Part shown: piece after piece, positions 50,175 to 60,525 of the stretch | Layout of the letters: every line of letters begins with the position of its first letter | How positions within the stretch are numbered: the stretch's first letter is position 1 | Assembly: GCF_963678635.1 (NCBI RefSeq) | Contig: NC_087064.1 | Coordinates: 57,790,338-57,854,337 of the forward strand | Direction of reading: 5' to 3' | DNA: 64,000 bases | Origin: Symsagittifera roscoffensis | Taxonomy: Eukaryota > Xenacoelomorpha > Acoela > Convolutidae | The notes under the pieces: generated by a model | What the model was told of the DNA's origin: nothing | Seen by the model: only the letters and a program-made list of their open reading frames with translations | Database searches by the model: none | Translations under genes and position numbers: made by a program

Positions 50175-53100
50175 CGATCCGCAATTTTTCGAAATCTCCC
50201 TCCCCTATTTTTCCTCTCAAATGTTCTATTTCTGGCAAAACCGGTTTGTCGGAATCTAGTTCATATGACGAGGGGCGTTCCGGAAAATTCGAGCAGCTTG
50301 ATAAGCCGTCGTCCGTTTCGGATTTCATTGAAAACAATTTATGAATAGATTTTAATTCATTAATTCTCTTTAAGATTTTATCTTTATTTGCATGATAAGG
50401 ACAGTCTTTCACACTATATTTCTTCGAGTTTTCTGTCTCCTCATAGTCGGTCCTCATCGGCAAGGCGTAGCCAAGCTTCTTTCCACGCTGGATTGAAACC
50501 GTGGTGTCCAGTGTGTTCAACAACACACTGACACACAGTCCGTTTCGCGTTACCGAGAAGCTCCGGCCTAAAATCACCGAACTCTGACTATTTGGATTCG
50601 GTACTAAGCAAACCTGTTTGCTATCACTTAACGAATTTAAATTTCTCATTCTAAAAATTGCTACTACAGCTTGTCCTGGTTGTAATTTTACCTTTCTATC
50701 CAAAAAAACTGGTACCTTATTTTCATCTGTTATTATCCTATTAATTGGTCTCTTAACATACTTTCGGTCCGGGTTTCTAATCCGTATTAGACCGTTGTTC
50801 AAGTCAATCATCACGTCAAAATTCCTGACAAAATCTCTGCCCAAGATGAATTGGTCGGCATCGTCCAGATTCTCTACCACCAGGAAGCTCATCCAAAGGT
50901 TCCGTCCTCCCATGTGAAGGACCGTCACCGGTGTTCTTCCGGCTACGTAGATAGCTCCTCGATTTGCAGCGGCTAGTCGGAGATTCGTAGGAATCAAATC
51001 TTCCCGCGTGAAGCCCATTCTCTCCCAGGTTTTTATCGGCATCGCACTCAACACCGCGCCTGTGTCCAGAAGCCCTGTGACTCCGATTTTTGTTCCGTCG
51101 TTGTCAAGCAGGTGTGCTGTCACATCTGCCTCATATCCAATGTGTACCGCGTCTTGTTCCATCATGGCGTCATGGCCTATCCTGCGGACTTTGAGTTCCT
51201 CTTCACCCAAATAGATCTGCCCCATTTGGTCATCATCCGTTGTTATATAAGTCCTGGTGTAAATACTGATTCCATCCACGTTCAGCATTACTTGATACGG
51301 TCCATAGACTTCTAGGTAGCGTCCATGAAGTTTCTTCACGCGAGGGCCACCCGTTGTTAGTAGTGCCCTCACAGCTCTCGACTCGGTGCATGGCTCCATC
51401 TGCCTCAGATAGTCTGCATATGTGTCCAAATGCATCAAAGTGAACTCAGACGGTTCACTCAGGTTTCTGATTACCTGATGCCCTGCCACCGAGATTATCG
51501 ACTGTATTTTACTTCCTTGCGGTACCATACCGAACCTCTGACCAGAGATAACATTGAGTTTCATGATCAAGCTGCTCGGTGTTTTTGCCTCTTCAACTTC
51601 CGTTGCTTCGAAGGCGTTCAGTTGCTCCTGTAATTTCTCATTCTCCAGCTCGAGTTTCACCTTTTGTTCAATCTCTTTCGTCACTAGTTCCTGCTGTACT
51701 CTATTTATAGCATCCCTCGCAGCTGCCCTATAATCAATTTTGAAGTCACCGGCCGCAGTTGCTGGTTCCGGTTCACGCGCTTCTTCTGTTACCGCTTGCA
51801 TCTTCTTCGCCACCAGCTCTTGAGGTTTATCCTTTCTGCGTGCCTCCGCTTCACTCAACAGGCGAGCCTTGCTGGCTTTCACTCCTGACAGTGCTTCCTC
51901 ATGTCTTTGATGCTTGATGTCTGCCACTGCATCCCAGAATTGCGGACAATCTGATTTAAAATGACCTTCCAAGTTGCAAAAGAAACACCTCGGGCCGAAT
52001 TTCGCAATTGCTCCTCTCATGAAATCCTCATGGTCCAACTCTGACGCATCTTCGTCCTCGAGGCTAAAGCCTATTGCTTTCATGCCTTGTTTGTAAGCTG
52101 GGCATGCTGACACATGATGGTCAGTTGAACTACAATTAGCACAAGAGCGTCTCTTGTCCATATCGTCCCTCGGTTTGTACCAATTGTTCCCTTGGTTCGC
52201 TGGTCCGTTGTTAAAATTGCCATAATTGTTCTTGTAATATCCAGATCTCGAAGGAGGTTTCAACAATAGATACTCTTTTGATTTGAGCCTCAACTCCTCC
52301 GGTGTTGGCGCATTAGTTGATAGTGGTGTGTAATGCGTTGCTAGCATCGTACGAAGTTCATCATTTTTCACACCATCGATGAATTTTGAGGCTACGGCCA
52401 GGTTCATCCTTCGGTTTGACTCATCCGGTTGGCTGCGTCTTCTCAGCATTTCCAAATCATCGAGAAACTTGTCTATGGTTTCATCTTCCCGTTGCCTCCG
52501 TTTCTCAAAGCGCATCATCGCCTGGTGCCCCTGCACCCCTGATCCGAAACGGTTTAACAAGATTTCGAAGATTTTCTCTGCAGTGTCACGTTGATACTGT
52601 TTCTTGGCCATGACACAGTTCAGGGCTGTCCCTTCTAAGTTGCTGGTGAGCGCACTGCATTCCTGTCTCTCAGACAAGTCTTCTTCCTCGAAATGCAGCT
52701 TCATTACCTCTATCCAGGTATCAATACAGCCATCAGATTCGTCTTCGTAGCATCTTGGCTTCTTAAAGACTCTTCTGGACTTTTCACTGCGTTCATTGGT
52801 TCTAGATAACCGCGTCAGGAATGTCTCCAAAGACCTGTTCAGGGGTTCAAATGCTGTGGCCATTGCTGTAGCATCCCTTGAGTGTCCCGCTTGAGTGTCC
52901 TCACACCTCATCGAAGGCTCTGTGTGCGGTGCATCCCTGCAATCCGAATCGCCGTAAGCGTTTCCCGCTTGGCCCACGTGACTCCTCCTCGGGCTTGCAT
53001 GGCCCCTGTTGCCGGAATCACTTCTCCCAGTCGCATGTGTGCCTTGCGTTGGTCGTTCGTTAGAGGTTTGTCTGTTCCCCGTTGAACTTGCTCTACTGTT

Positions 53101-54543
53101 CGGGCCCCATGCTGTATTACCCCTTGTGGCATAGCCTGATGAAATGCCCCTGCCTCTAGTGGATCCATACGTCTTCCTCCTTTGATGTTCATAAAAGTTC
53201 ACCCTCGGTTCCCTGCTGGGACCTCCCGAGTTCGGCTCTCCTTCTTTTGGTCCACTCTTGCTGCTTAGTAGCCCGTCCAACCTATCCATGATAGCCTGAG
53301 TTCGCCTCTCCATCATCGCGTCTATCTTTATGTCCAGAGACCCAAGAGACTGCTCTTGCTGTATTCTTAACTTCTCCATGTCGGCTCTTAAGCGTAACTC
53401 CCTCTGTTCCGCCTCTCTTGTCATTCGCGACAAGTTCCTCGTCATATGTTCGTCCGTTCTTTCTTTCAAGCGTTTCTCGCTTCTGCCAACTTCTTGTCTG
53501 TTGCGGTTTATTTCTTCCCGCAGACTTTCTCTTTCAATGTGAACTGCCCTTTCCAGTTCACTCATCCTTATCGACATCTGTTCATTTTGTTCTCCTAAAC
53601 TGCCCACTATGTTGTTTAAGGCTTCCTCTAGTGCTGCCCCGTTATCCATGAGTGGCGTCACTAGTGGTGGTGTAACTCTGTCGGTCCCAGGTAGCTTCGT
53701 GCTGGTAGAGATCCGGGCCTTGATTCTCTGTCTTGACGTTTTATCATTATCTATTTCAGGATCCGCTAACGCGTTGCCAAGCCCTCTGGTTCTACTCTCT
53801 TCAGGTTGTGGCTCCGAACTTGTCCTAATCGCGAAGTCCTTTGACTGGCCCGGTGTGTTTGCCTCTTTGCTTATCGTTGTCACTACACCAAATTTATCCA
53901 TGGTTCCAGTCTCTCTTCCGACGTGTGCCTCACTCTCCTGGATCGAACTATTGAGACTGACTTGAGATCCAAAGTCCCCTTGCTCCTCTTCATCCTCTTC
54001 CTCCTGGGACTCCCCATCGTTTCCTGCTCCTCCTCCCATGCTGAATGGAAAGATGTTTCCGAAGGTGTTCTTCATTCTTTCTGAGAACGATGATGAGGTT
54101 GTTTGTTTCCCAGTTCCGCTTGCCATCATAGTGTTGTCTGTCGGAGATCTTCTAGTTGCCGTTACTTCAGTTGAGATGTCGGACAGTTCCGACATCTCCT
54201 CTCGATCCAATGTCCCGGTGGAAGTGGCAAAATCATGGCCTTGTTCTACCGGAGTAGATTCACTCGCCAGCCTTCTGCCTCTCCCTTCCAGTCCATTTAC
54301 TCCCTGGTTGTCGTTCATGGTATGGTCCGTATTGACCTCCACTTCTAACAGTTCTCTTCGCTCTTCTGAGGTCTTTTGACTTCTCGTTTCAACCATTCTG
54401 CCTGAAACCGTCCCCCTTTTGTCAGACCGGGATCGCTTGATCCAATCCACAAAAGGATCGGTCATCGTTTTTCTTTGCTTTTCAGGTATGAATTTCCTAG
54501 AGCTATTACCTCGTTTTGGTATCCTTGACTTGTCTAGACTCAT
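50080..54543 (-). CDS. Gag-protease polyprotein (element B)
   Basis: 1,487 aa from ATG at 54543. Residues 1-300 are polar and disordered (acidic run EEEDEEE at about 181). A coiled coil spans about 305-405. An Arg/Gly/Ser-rich linker (450-560) precedes a capsid-like Retrotrans_gag region (about 600-745). Two CCHC knuckles lie at 801-814 and 853-866 (CX2CX4HX4C). A second coiled coil is at 945-980. An aspartic protease has LLDTGAVLSA (Asp1160) and FILGRD (1233-1237). The last 20-odd codons (from about 50200 down) are RNase H DNA read in the wrong frame, a direct sign of the RT deletion. Gag would form the particle and bind RNA, and the protease would process it. The 600-residue extension before the capsid region is unusually long. 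Confidence 0.85.
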   Translation of the reverse strand: MSLDKSRIPKRGNSSRKFIPEKQRKTMTDPFVDWIKRSRSDKRGTVSGRMVETRSQKTSEERRELLEVEVNTDHTMNDNQGVNGLEGRGRRLASESTPVEQGHDFATSTGTLDREEMSELSDISTEVTATRRSPTDNTMMASGTGKQTTSSSFSERMKNTFGNIFPFSMGGGAGNDGESQEEEDEEEQGDFGSQVSLNSSIQESEAHVGRETGTMDKFGVVTTISKEANTPGQSKDFAIRTSSEPQPEESRTRGLGNALADPEIDNDKTSRQRIKARISTSTKLPGTDRVTPPLVTPLMDNGAALEEALNNIVGSLGEQNEQMSIRMSELERAVHIERESLREEINRNRQEVGRSEKRLKERTDEHMTRNLSRMTREAEQRELRLRADMEKLRIQQEQSLGSLDIKIDAMMERRTQAIMDRLDGLLSSKSGPKEGEPNSGGPSREPRVNFYEHQRRKTYGSTRGRGISSGYATRGNTAWGPNSRASSTGNRQTSNERPTQGTHATGRSDSGNRGHASPRRSHVGQAGNAYGDSDCRDAPHTEPSMRCEDTQAGHSRDATAMATAFEPLNRSLETFLTRLSRTNERSEKSRRVFKKPRCYEDESDGCIDTWIEVMKLHFEEEDLSERQECSALTSNLEGTALNCVMAKKQYQRDTAEKIFEILLNRFGSGVQGHQAMMRFEKRRQREDETIDKFLDDLEMLRRRSQPDESNRRMNLAVASKFIDGVKNDELRTMLATHYTPLSTNAPTPEELRLKSKEYLLLKPPSRSGYYKNNYGNFNNGPANQGNNWYKPRDDMDKRRSCANCSSTDHHVSACPAYKQGMKAIGFSLEDEDASELDHEDFMRGAIAKFGPRCFFCNLEGHFKSDCPQFWDAVADIKHQRHEEALSGVKASKARLLSEAEARRKDKPQELVAKKMQAVTEEAREPEPATAAGDFKIDYRAAARDAINRVQQELVTKEIEQKVKLELENEKLQEQLNAFEATEVEEAKTPSSLIMKLNVISGQRFGMVPQGSKIQSIISVAGHQVIRNLSEPSEFTLMHLDTYADYLRQMEPCTESRAVRALLTTGGPRVKKLHGRYLEVYGPYQVMLNVDGISIYTRTYITTDDDQMGQIYLGEEELKVRRIGHDAMMEQDAVHIGYEADVTAHLLDNDGTKIGVTGLLDTGAVLSAMPIKTWERMGFTREDLIPTNLRLAAANRGAIYVAGRTPVTVLHMGGRNLWMSFLVVENLDDADQFILGRDFVRNFDVMIDLNNGLIRIRNPDRKYVKRPINRIITDENKVPVFLDRKVKLQPGQAVVAIFRMRNLNSLSDSKQVCLVPNPNSQSSVILGRSFSVTRNGLCVSVLLNTLDTTVSIQRGKKLGYALPMRTDYEETENSKKYSVKDCPYHANKDKILKRINELKSIHKLFSMKSETDDGLSSCSNFPERPSSYELDSDKPVLPEIEHLRGKIGEGDFEKLRIGGGHLRDLASRARMERKNSSPSHCIRQQGLE

Positions 54544-57459
54544 TCTCTATTTGTCACTTCTTAATGCCTATACACTTAATTCGATTGCTAGTGACCTTAT
54601 AGTTCGATTACCAATAATAATGACACAACACAATAAATTTCACCAGATTCTACTAAATAGTGACCACGAATCCCTGTATGTTGTCAGAGTAAAGTTTGTA
54701 TAAAATTTATTCACACTAGCCGATTATCGGTCCAAAGATCTGGAAACTAGCACAATATGATGTTATCAGTCAATTTAAAAGATAGTGTATTCACTACCCA
54801 ATCAAGCACAGTTTACGTTGATTTAAAATCAAAAACAAAAAATATATATTGACACAATATGAATGTATATATATAAAAAAAACGTATGTGTCTTGTACTC
54901 TTAGTCGGTCGCAGTACAATAGTCGAACCTGTCTTTTAAAGAAAAAGCTTTCCCTGCTTGGTGCTGCACCAAACAGACAAAACTTTGAAGGCAGTAATTT
55001 TCTCAAGTGGGCGTCTATTGCACCCACCGAGTACTGTGTTACCTATCTGCCTTCGGACTGCCCGAGCTAGACCTACTAAAATCCTCAGGGCAGTCACTTT
55101 TCCCAAAAACGTATTATGTTTCAATCCACACCAATGAGTCACGCTCTTTTTAATTTAGACTTAGTGTCGCGAATATCCGAGTTCGGACCTGTTTTGTATT
55201 AGTCTGGTTCTTTTTGAAAGGCAAGTTACCAGTGCAGTCACTGATACCTAGCCTGTGTATTAATAACCTAATACCTCTCGCTTTTTAGTCTTTCTTTCGT
55301 TTACCTAAGTCCTTAATAAAAATGATACCCCTCCGGATTGGCACAATTATGACCCTTCCGGACTGTCAGAATATGGACCCCTCCGGATTGGGACCCCTCC
55401 GAGTTAGTTAATAGTAGACCCCTCCGGATTTGGACCCCTCTGACTTTGAAAAATTTCGACCCCTCCGGATTGGGAGCCCTTAGCTCTGTCAAAGTAGCTT
55501 TTCGTAGTTTCCTTAATTTCAGCTTATACCCCTCCGGATACGTTCTGCGTTGCTTTTATGCTGTTTGAATTAACTGGGAAGGGTATAGGGTCCTTTCCTA
55601 GACCCCTCCGTATTGAAGTTAAGGCACTTATTTGACAATTCACACTAACGGTGAAGGGTCTTATCACTTGCCTAATTTCGACTCTATTATGGCTGTATTG
55701 TGCCTTCAGCCCTCCCTTTTTGTCTAGAACTGTCCTAAGTTACTTAGTTCAATCGCTATCAACTTTTGGTAGAGGTATAAGGGTTTTTCAGAAAAATTTA
55801 TAAAACGTGAAGGGTGTACCCCTCCGGATTTGTGTAATTTGCTAAAAACAATCTCAAAAAATTTTCTCGCTCGCTTGTTCGAGTAATTCTCTTTCCTACT
55901 AGTAAGTTCAGCTAATTTCTGATCTAATTGTACCAAGATTGACTCGATATGCTCTGTAGTTCCAAAGTTATTAACCAAAACGTCTTTTTTCCAAACTCAA
56001 AAATTTTCTCTCTTATAGGTTCCGCCTAACTTTTTCCGCAAATCTGGTCCTTTCGACCTAAAAATTATTGATCTGAGCTCAGAAGGCCTATACTCTTCTA
56101 GTTCAATGCAAAAGACCCGATCTAAAACGCTTTTGTAGAAAAAATTTGCGAAAAACTATGCTACCTGGACCCCTCCGGATTGATGAATCCACCAAATCAA
56201 ACACGTTATGTTCGATTTCTCTGCAACCCGGAAAGCTTTCGGGTAGCGGGTTTTAAAACTCGTAGATTCACTAGTGGACGTTGTCCGAACAACTATTTTT
56301 ACTGTCCTAACTCAAAGATTTCAAAAAATTTTCTGATTTTATAGTGTTTCTGACTATCAAAAAATGGGAAAATTTGGTTTTTGGTACCAAACTAGTTCCA
56401 ACCACTTCCGAACTAAAATTAACCGGTTCTACTTTTTACAGTAGTGCAGTTACAATGTAACACACTAACTTAGCGCTTTTTTCCGTTTCAAAAAATATCG
56501 ATATCTCAAAAATCGCGACTTGTGGGGGGATCAAAATATCGCAATTTTGATCCTAAAAACCGGTCTGTTTTCGTTGTTTTTCACTGAAAAACGATATAAG
56601 ACTATTAATATAGGCTATATAAGTAATAATATTAGTAATACTATACCCCTCCGGGTTTGTTTATTATCCGAATTAAGGTGCTTAACTCGGATATTCGCAG
56701 TTCGGTGAAGGGTCACTACAGTGCAGCACTGTCGAGCCCCCCACAGATTACTATCTTACTTTTTGTACCAAAAGGGATACAAAACTTGTTAACGATACCC
56801 AACAGTCGATTGTTGTTGTCGTTGAGCCCCTTCTTGTTGCTCCTTGTACTGCTTGCCGGATCGGTCTTCACCCAAGACCCTTCCGAATTGAGCGCAAATC
56901 AGCTGACCCTTCCGGATTGAGCGCAATTTATCATTAACGTGCTTAAATGCTCAAATAACCCTACAGTACAAGCCTCACAAACGGGCTACAAAACTGATCG
57001 TAACGATCCTGACTGATATAAATGCCTGTAATAACAATATATCTATCAACAACAAACGGGGGGGTTGAATCACATCTTGTCAGGGGGGATGATTTCTACT
57101 GATTTTTTACTTTTTTACTGTTTTTGGTTTTTTCGGTTATTTTTTATGTTTTTTTGTTTTTCTTGGGTACTATACTACTTTTTGTTTGGTTTTACTTATA
57201 TCTTTAAGTGTTTTTGGTCACAAACCACTCAGGGGACGAGGGGTTCGCGATTCCCCCCACCCTTCCTGGTTCGTGAATTTTCGGTCTTAACTAAGTTAAA
57301 AAACTATTCACGGTAATCCGGAAGGCTTCCGCGTTCCGAACTACCCTTCCGCCCCGGCGGTTTAGGCCTATTAAGGGCGTTAATGTGAGCATCCGCTCGG
57401 CGCGGAGTGCTCGTTAACGGTTCTGCCGGTCATGATGCTAAAAAGAATAACACCCAGGA
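54544..57459 (-). other. Long 5' leader of element B with repeated acccctccggatt motif
   Basis: About 2.9 kb between gag and the LTR core without a convincing ORF. On the plus strand acccctccggatt or a one- to two-base variant occurs about eleven times from 55327 to 56660 (55327, 55376, 55392, 55418, 55459, 55528, 55602, 55818, 56169, 56645 and others), with acccttccgg variants at 55352, 56877 and 56905. A T-rich stretch lies at 57090-57210. Part of this may be LTR (R/U5) and part packaging leader; boundaries and primer-binding site were not found. Confidence 0.5.
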
Positions 57460-57890
57460 GCGCCATAAAAACATACATGTAACATTCGCCCGGAAGATAC
57501 ATATCGACGGATAACAAAACTAAGTCTTAAGACGACTGGCTAGCGTCTAAACAGAGCTTTGCATGTTTTTCACCGTCTCTACCAAGCCAGTACTTTTCGG
57601 TGGTCTTTCTTACATCGGGTCGACAAAAACGTTACTGCTCTCCGGCTTCGACCAGAACGCTCAAATTAACTGAATTACATGCAAAAATAGTGAGCTCATG
57701 GCTGGGTCTCAGTATCCCCAGACCACGAGGTCACTCCTAAAAACAGGGCTACTACTTATTATATTACTATTGTTTTTGTTCAGTAGATAAAAACCATCAT
57801 CTCCATCGAAGATGGATCAACCCTTTCCCCCCAACTCCTAGCTTCTCATCCTTATCAAAATGAATCCAGTTGTTAATTAAATTCAATTCA
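57460..57890 (-). mobile_element. 5' LTR core of element B
   Basis: Minus-strand sequence with gatgagaagctaggagttg, ggttgatccatct, tttttatctactgaa, gtggtctggggatactgag, acccag, atgagctcac and tttttgtcgaccc in the same order and spacing as 35160-35577 (element A) and, more diverged, 17776-18195. Being upstream of gag and in the same sense as A's 3' copy identifies it as LTR sequence. Outer limits are uncertain. Confidence 0.55.
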
Positions 57891-58059
57891 GGACATGACA
57901 AGAAGCTAAAAGTTTATATAAAAGGCTAAAAGTTCCAGTCCCGAAACCCTTCCGGATTCTTGAATCCAGTGAATCAAGCTCCTTAAGTTCAATTTCACGC
58001 CAATCCGGAAGGCTGGTTCTCACCCTTCACCGTTGTTGGCAACGGCCTTGCAACTATTG

Positions 58060-58415
58060 TAGCAGCACAATAGTTGCAACTTGGAACGTTCTCTGCTATT
58101 GTAGTTCGTTGTCGTTTTTCTTCAATCTTGATTTTCGTTCTGTTCGCAATCGCCGATAAAGTTGTTCTGTTTTTCACTCGCTTTTTGTTAAAATGGCCGT
58201 TTCAGCATTTCTCAGAAATGTGACGTCATCATTCGAATTTTTGAAAATTTAAAATACTAGAATATTCTAGCCCTCACCGTTTGGCTAAACGTTCCAATAA
58301 CGTCGCTAATCCTTCGAAATCATCAACTCGGAAGGCTTACTGCTCAAAATTCGAATCCTGCATAAATTGCATTTTGGCCATTCTGGTCGAATGTCACACT
58401 AATTGTTGTGATAAT
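58060..58415 (-). mobile_element. LINE 3'-end fragment upstream of element B
   Basis: Contains ctattgtag near 58072, then aaaatggccgtttc and the attctggtcgaat end, like 35578-35822 and the 3' ends of the two LINE copies at 14.7 and 18.4 kb. No RT coding is left. The following 58416-58824 is AT-rich with no gene seen; the open frame 58281-58544 spans the repeat and is not supported. Confidence 0.45.
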
Positions 58416-58824
58416 GAGCATTTGCAACATCTTTTGTTGTTTGCAACACGTATTGCAGCAAATGTTTTTTTTTCTGATAATTTGCTCATTGTTTTCGGTT
58501 CAAATGGCATGCACCCAATTATTGTTGGATTTGTTGTCGCTTGATAAAGAATTTTCAAAGCTTACATAGCGAAGATAATTGCGTCTCTAGTCAGTTTTCC
58601 TTAAATTGAACATCGTTGCTCAAGCTGTTTTTCTGCACTCGAGCTGTTCTGTGAGAAATTTGAGTTGAATGACGAAAGAAACCAATGCACATGGAAGCTT
58701 GAATGTGACTCCGCAATAAACAATTGTACAATTAATCGAACTATCTGAAACGAGTATATTGACGGGGCCTCGACCGTTTGTGGAAACAGAAAATCCCTAC
58801 TACAACTGATATTACTACATCAGA

Positions 58825-60262
58825 GGCAAATTTTGTGAAGGTTTTGAAGGCGATTTTTTGTTAGATGAGATCTCACAGCGCTATTGTAGCGCTGAATCGC
58901 AAATGCTGTAAAGCTCCGCTTATCGCCTCTGTAATTTTGTTTCGAATGATTTTTTTTCTTATATTCGGGGACTCGCGAAAGTTTGTTCTCATTTGTAGTT
59001 TCCTAGTTGTGCATTTGACTTCCGCGCCGTAAGTCATTTTAATACAAAAACAGAAACTTTTCAGGTAATTTTTGGTTTTAAGAGGCATTGGTTGAAAAAA
59101 AATGTGATTGCCTAATGCAGCCACGCGCCAATATTGTTCTGATTAACATGGTTTCTGAGTATTGGACAACGTGAAGAAACACTTGTAACAGAAAATAGGA
59201 TATCGGGAAGAAAACAATAGAACAGCTCAAATGTTTTTTTGCTAGTTCCCAATCTCTGAAAACTCTAATTTTTTGATGTTTTCCTAGGCGGTTTCTCATA
59301 TCATTTGCTGTTGCGCTATGTCAATTGCAATATGTCAATTGCAAATATGTTCCGACCAAATTCTCAGGGATTTTTTTTTCTTCAAATTAGTGCCTTCTCC
59401 TGTACGTCGTATGTTGATAGAGCTATACATAGTGTTTAAAAGTATTGAATTAGGCGTAAACGACTACAATTGTCTTCAAAAAATAAATAAAAACGATAAA
59501 AAAAATTTCAAAAAGTTAACTTTTTTTCAATTTTTGCACTAAAATTTTCAATTATTTACGTAAGATTTTTTTGCAAGAGAATTGCCAAATAAAACTTCAA
59601 ACTACGTTTTAGCGAGCTTTCTTCCAACTGGCTGAAATTTGGCGACAGATAAATGTTGAAAAAAAATGTTCACTGAAAATTGACAAATAAAATTTACCTT
59701 AATTCTGTTGACACGACGGAACAATGACTAAAAGTATGGGTTTTTCTTTGTATTTAAATAAGCTTAATCATTACTATTTGAAGGGATGATTTAATCATCA
59801 GCTCGTTGTCTGTATCTGAGATTTTTTCCAAATCCGAGCTATCCACAAAACTATGCTAACTTCGAGAATTTTACGCATGTGAAACCGTTTGCTAATACTC
59901 GCAAAAAAGTTTACCAAACTCAGAAGCATGCAATGTTTTTTCAAATAAACAATTGAATTGAAATTTATGGATAAATAACTAGAAAAAAAAAAACATTTTC
60001 AATTTTTTTTTAAAGTTATTTTTGCAGTTTTTTTTGAGTTTTTGACGGTTTTTTTTTCAAAAAGGCGCTAAAATATTTAAAAAACTAACTTCATTCGAGT
60101 AAAACTAACTTCATTCGAGTAAAACTAAGTTTTTACCGCTTGAATTGAGCAATTGTAAGCTTTTAAGCTATTAAAATAAGCTATTGTAAGCCTGCTCGCT
60201 CACTCAAAGTTAGACGAAAAGTCAAAAAATTCAAACCGATTTTTCTCGACACGGGAAAAGTG
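58825..60262 (-). mobile_element. Inverted copy of the 12.4 kb TIR element
   Basis: The reverse complement of 12400-14280 with internal deletions: tttttctcgacacg end at 60240-60255, gcctgctcgctcactc near 60195, gaaatttggcgacag near 59634, and the basic-peptide frame (58873-59124, MPLKTKNYLKSFCFC) on the minus strand. The terminal inverted repeat on the low-coordinate side is missing. It lies about 0.3 kb upstream of the PPP1R21-like gene. Confidence 0.65.
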
Positions 60263-60525
60263 TTTCGATTCACGATTGTAAGGACTTTAATATGATATAT
60301 CACTCAAATCTCTCCGATGATTGTTTGTGGTAGCTGATTTTGCGTCAAAAAAGAAAAACAAAACTAAATTACGCCCTAATACAAAGTTCCTCCCCAATTT
60401 TCAAATGGTCAGAACAAAAAGCTAAAGCACACCCGTATACAAAGTTACTCCCCGTTGTCAATGGTCGGAATAATTATCTTTGCTTCAATATTCTTATTTT
60501 GATCTTGTTATTTTAGAATGGTACA

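Larger units (their letters stand above)
35823..57890 (-). mobile_element. Giant Ty3/Gypsy-type retroelement B, nearly full length
   Basis: Minus strand, 5' to 3': LTR core (57890-57460), long leader (57460-54544), gag-protease (54543-50080), RNase H and linker (from about 50190), integrase and macro-like domain (to 45963), spacer with candidate intron, second coding block (45572-36641), polypurine-rich segment and 3' non-coding sequence. Total about 22 kb, far longer than ordinary Ty3/Gypsy elements (roughly 5-10 kb). Lesions: internal deletion of the RT polymerase domain near 50190-50220, in-frame TGA at 48461-48459, a one-base frameshift near 42030, and in-frame TAA at 38668-38666. No recognisable intact 3' LTR core is present. 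Confidence 0.8.

Noticed and set aside
55325-56660. CRISPR-like array from regularly repeated acccctccggatt
   Set aside because: Repeats are short, irregularly spaced, imperfect and lie in a eukaryotic retroelement leader.
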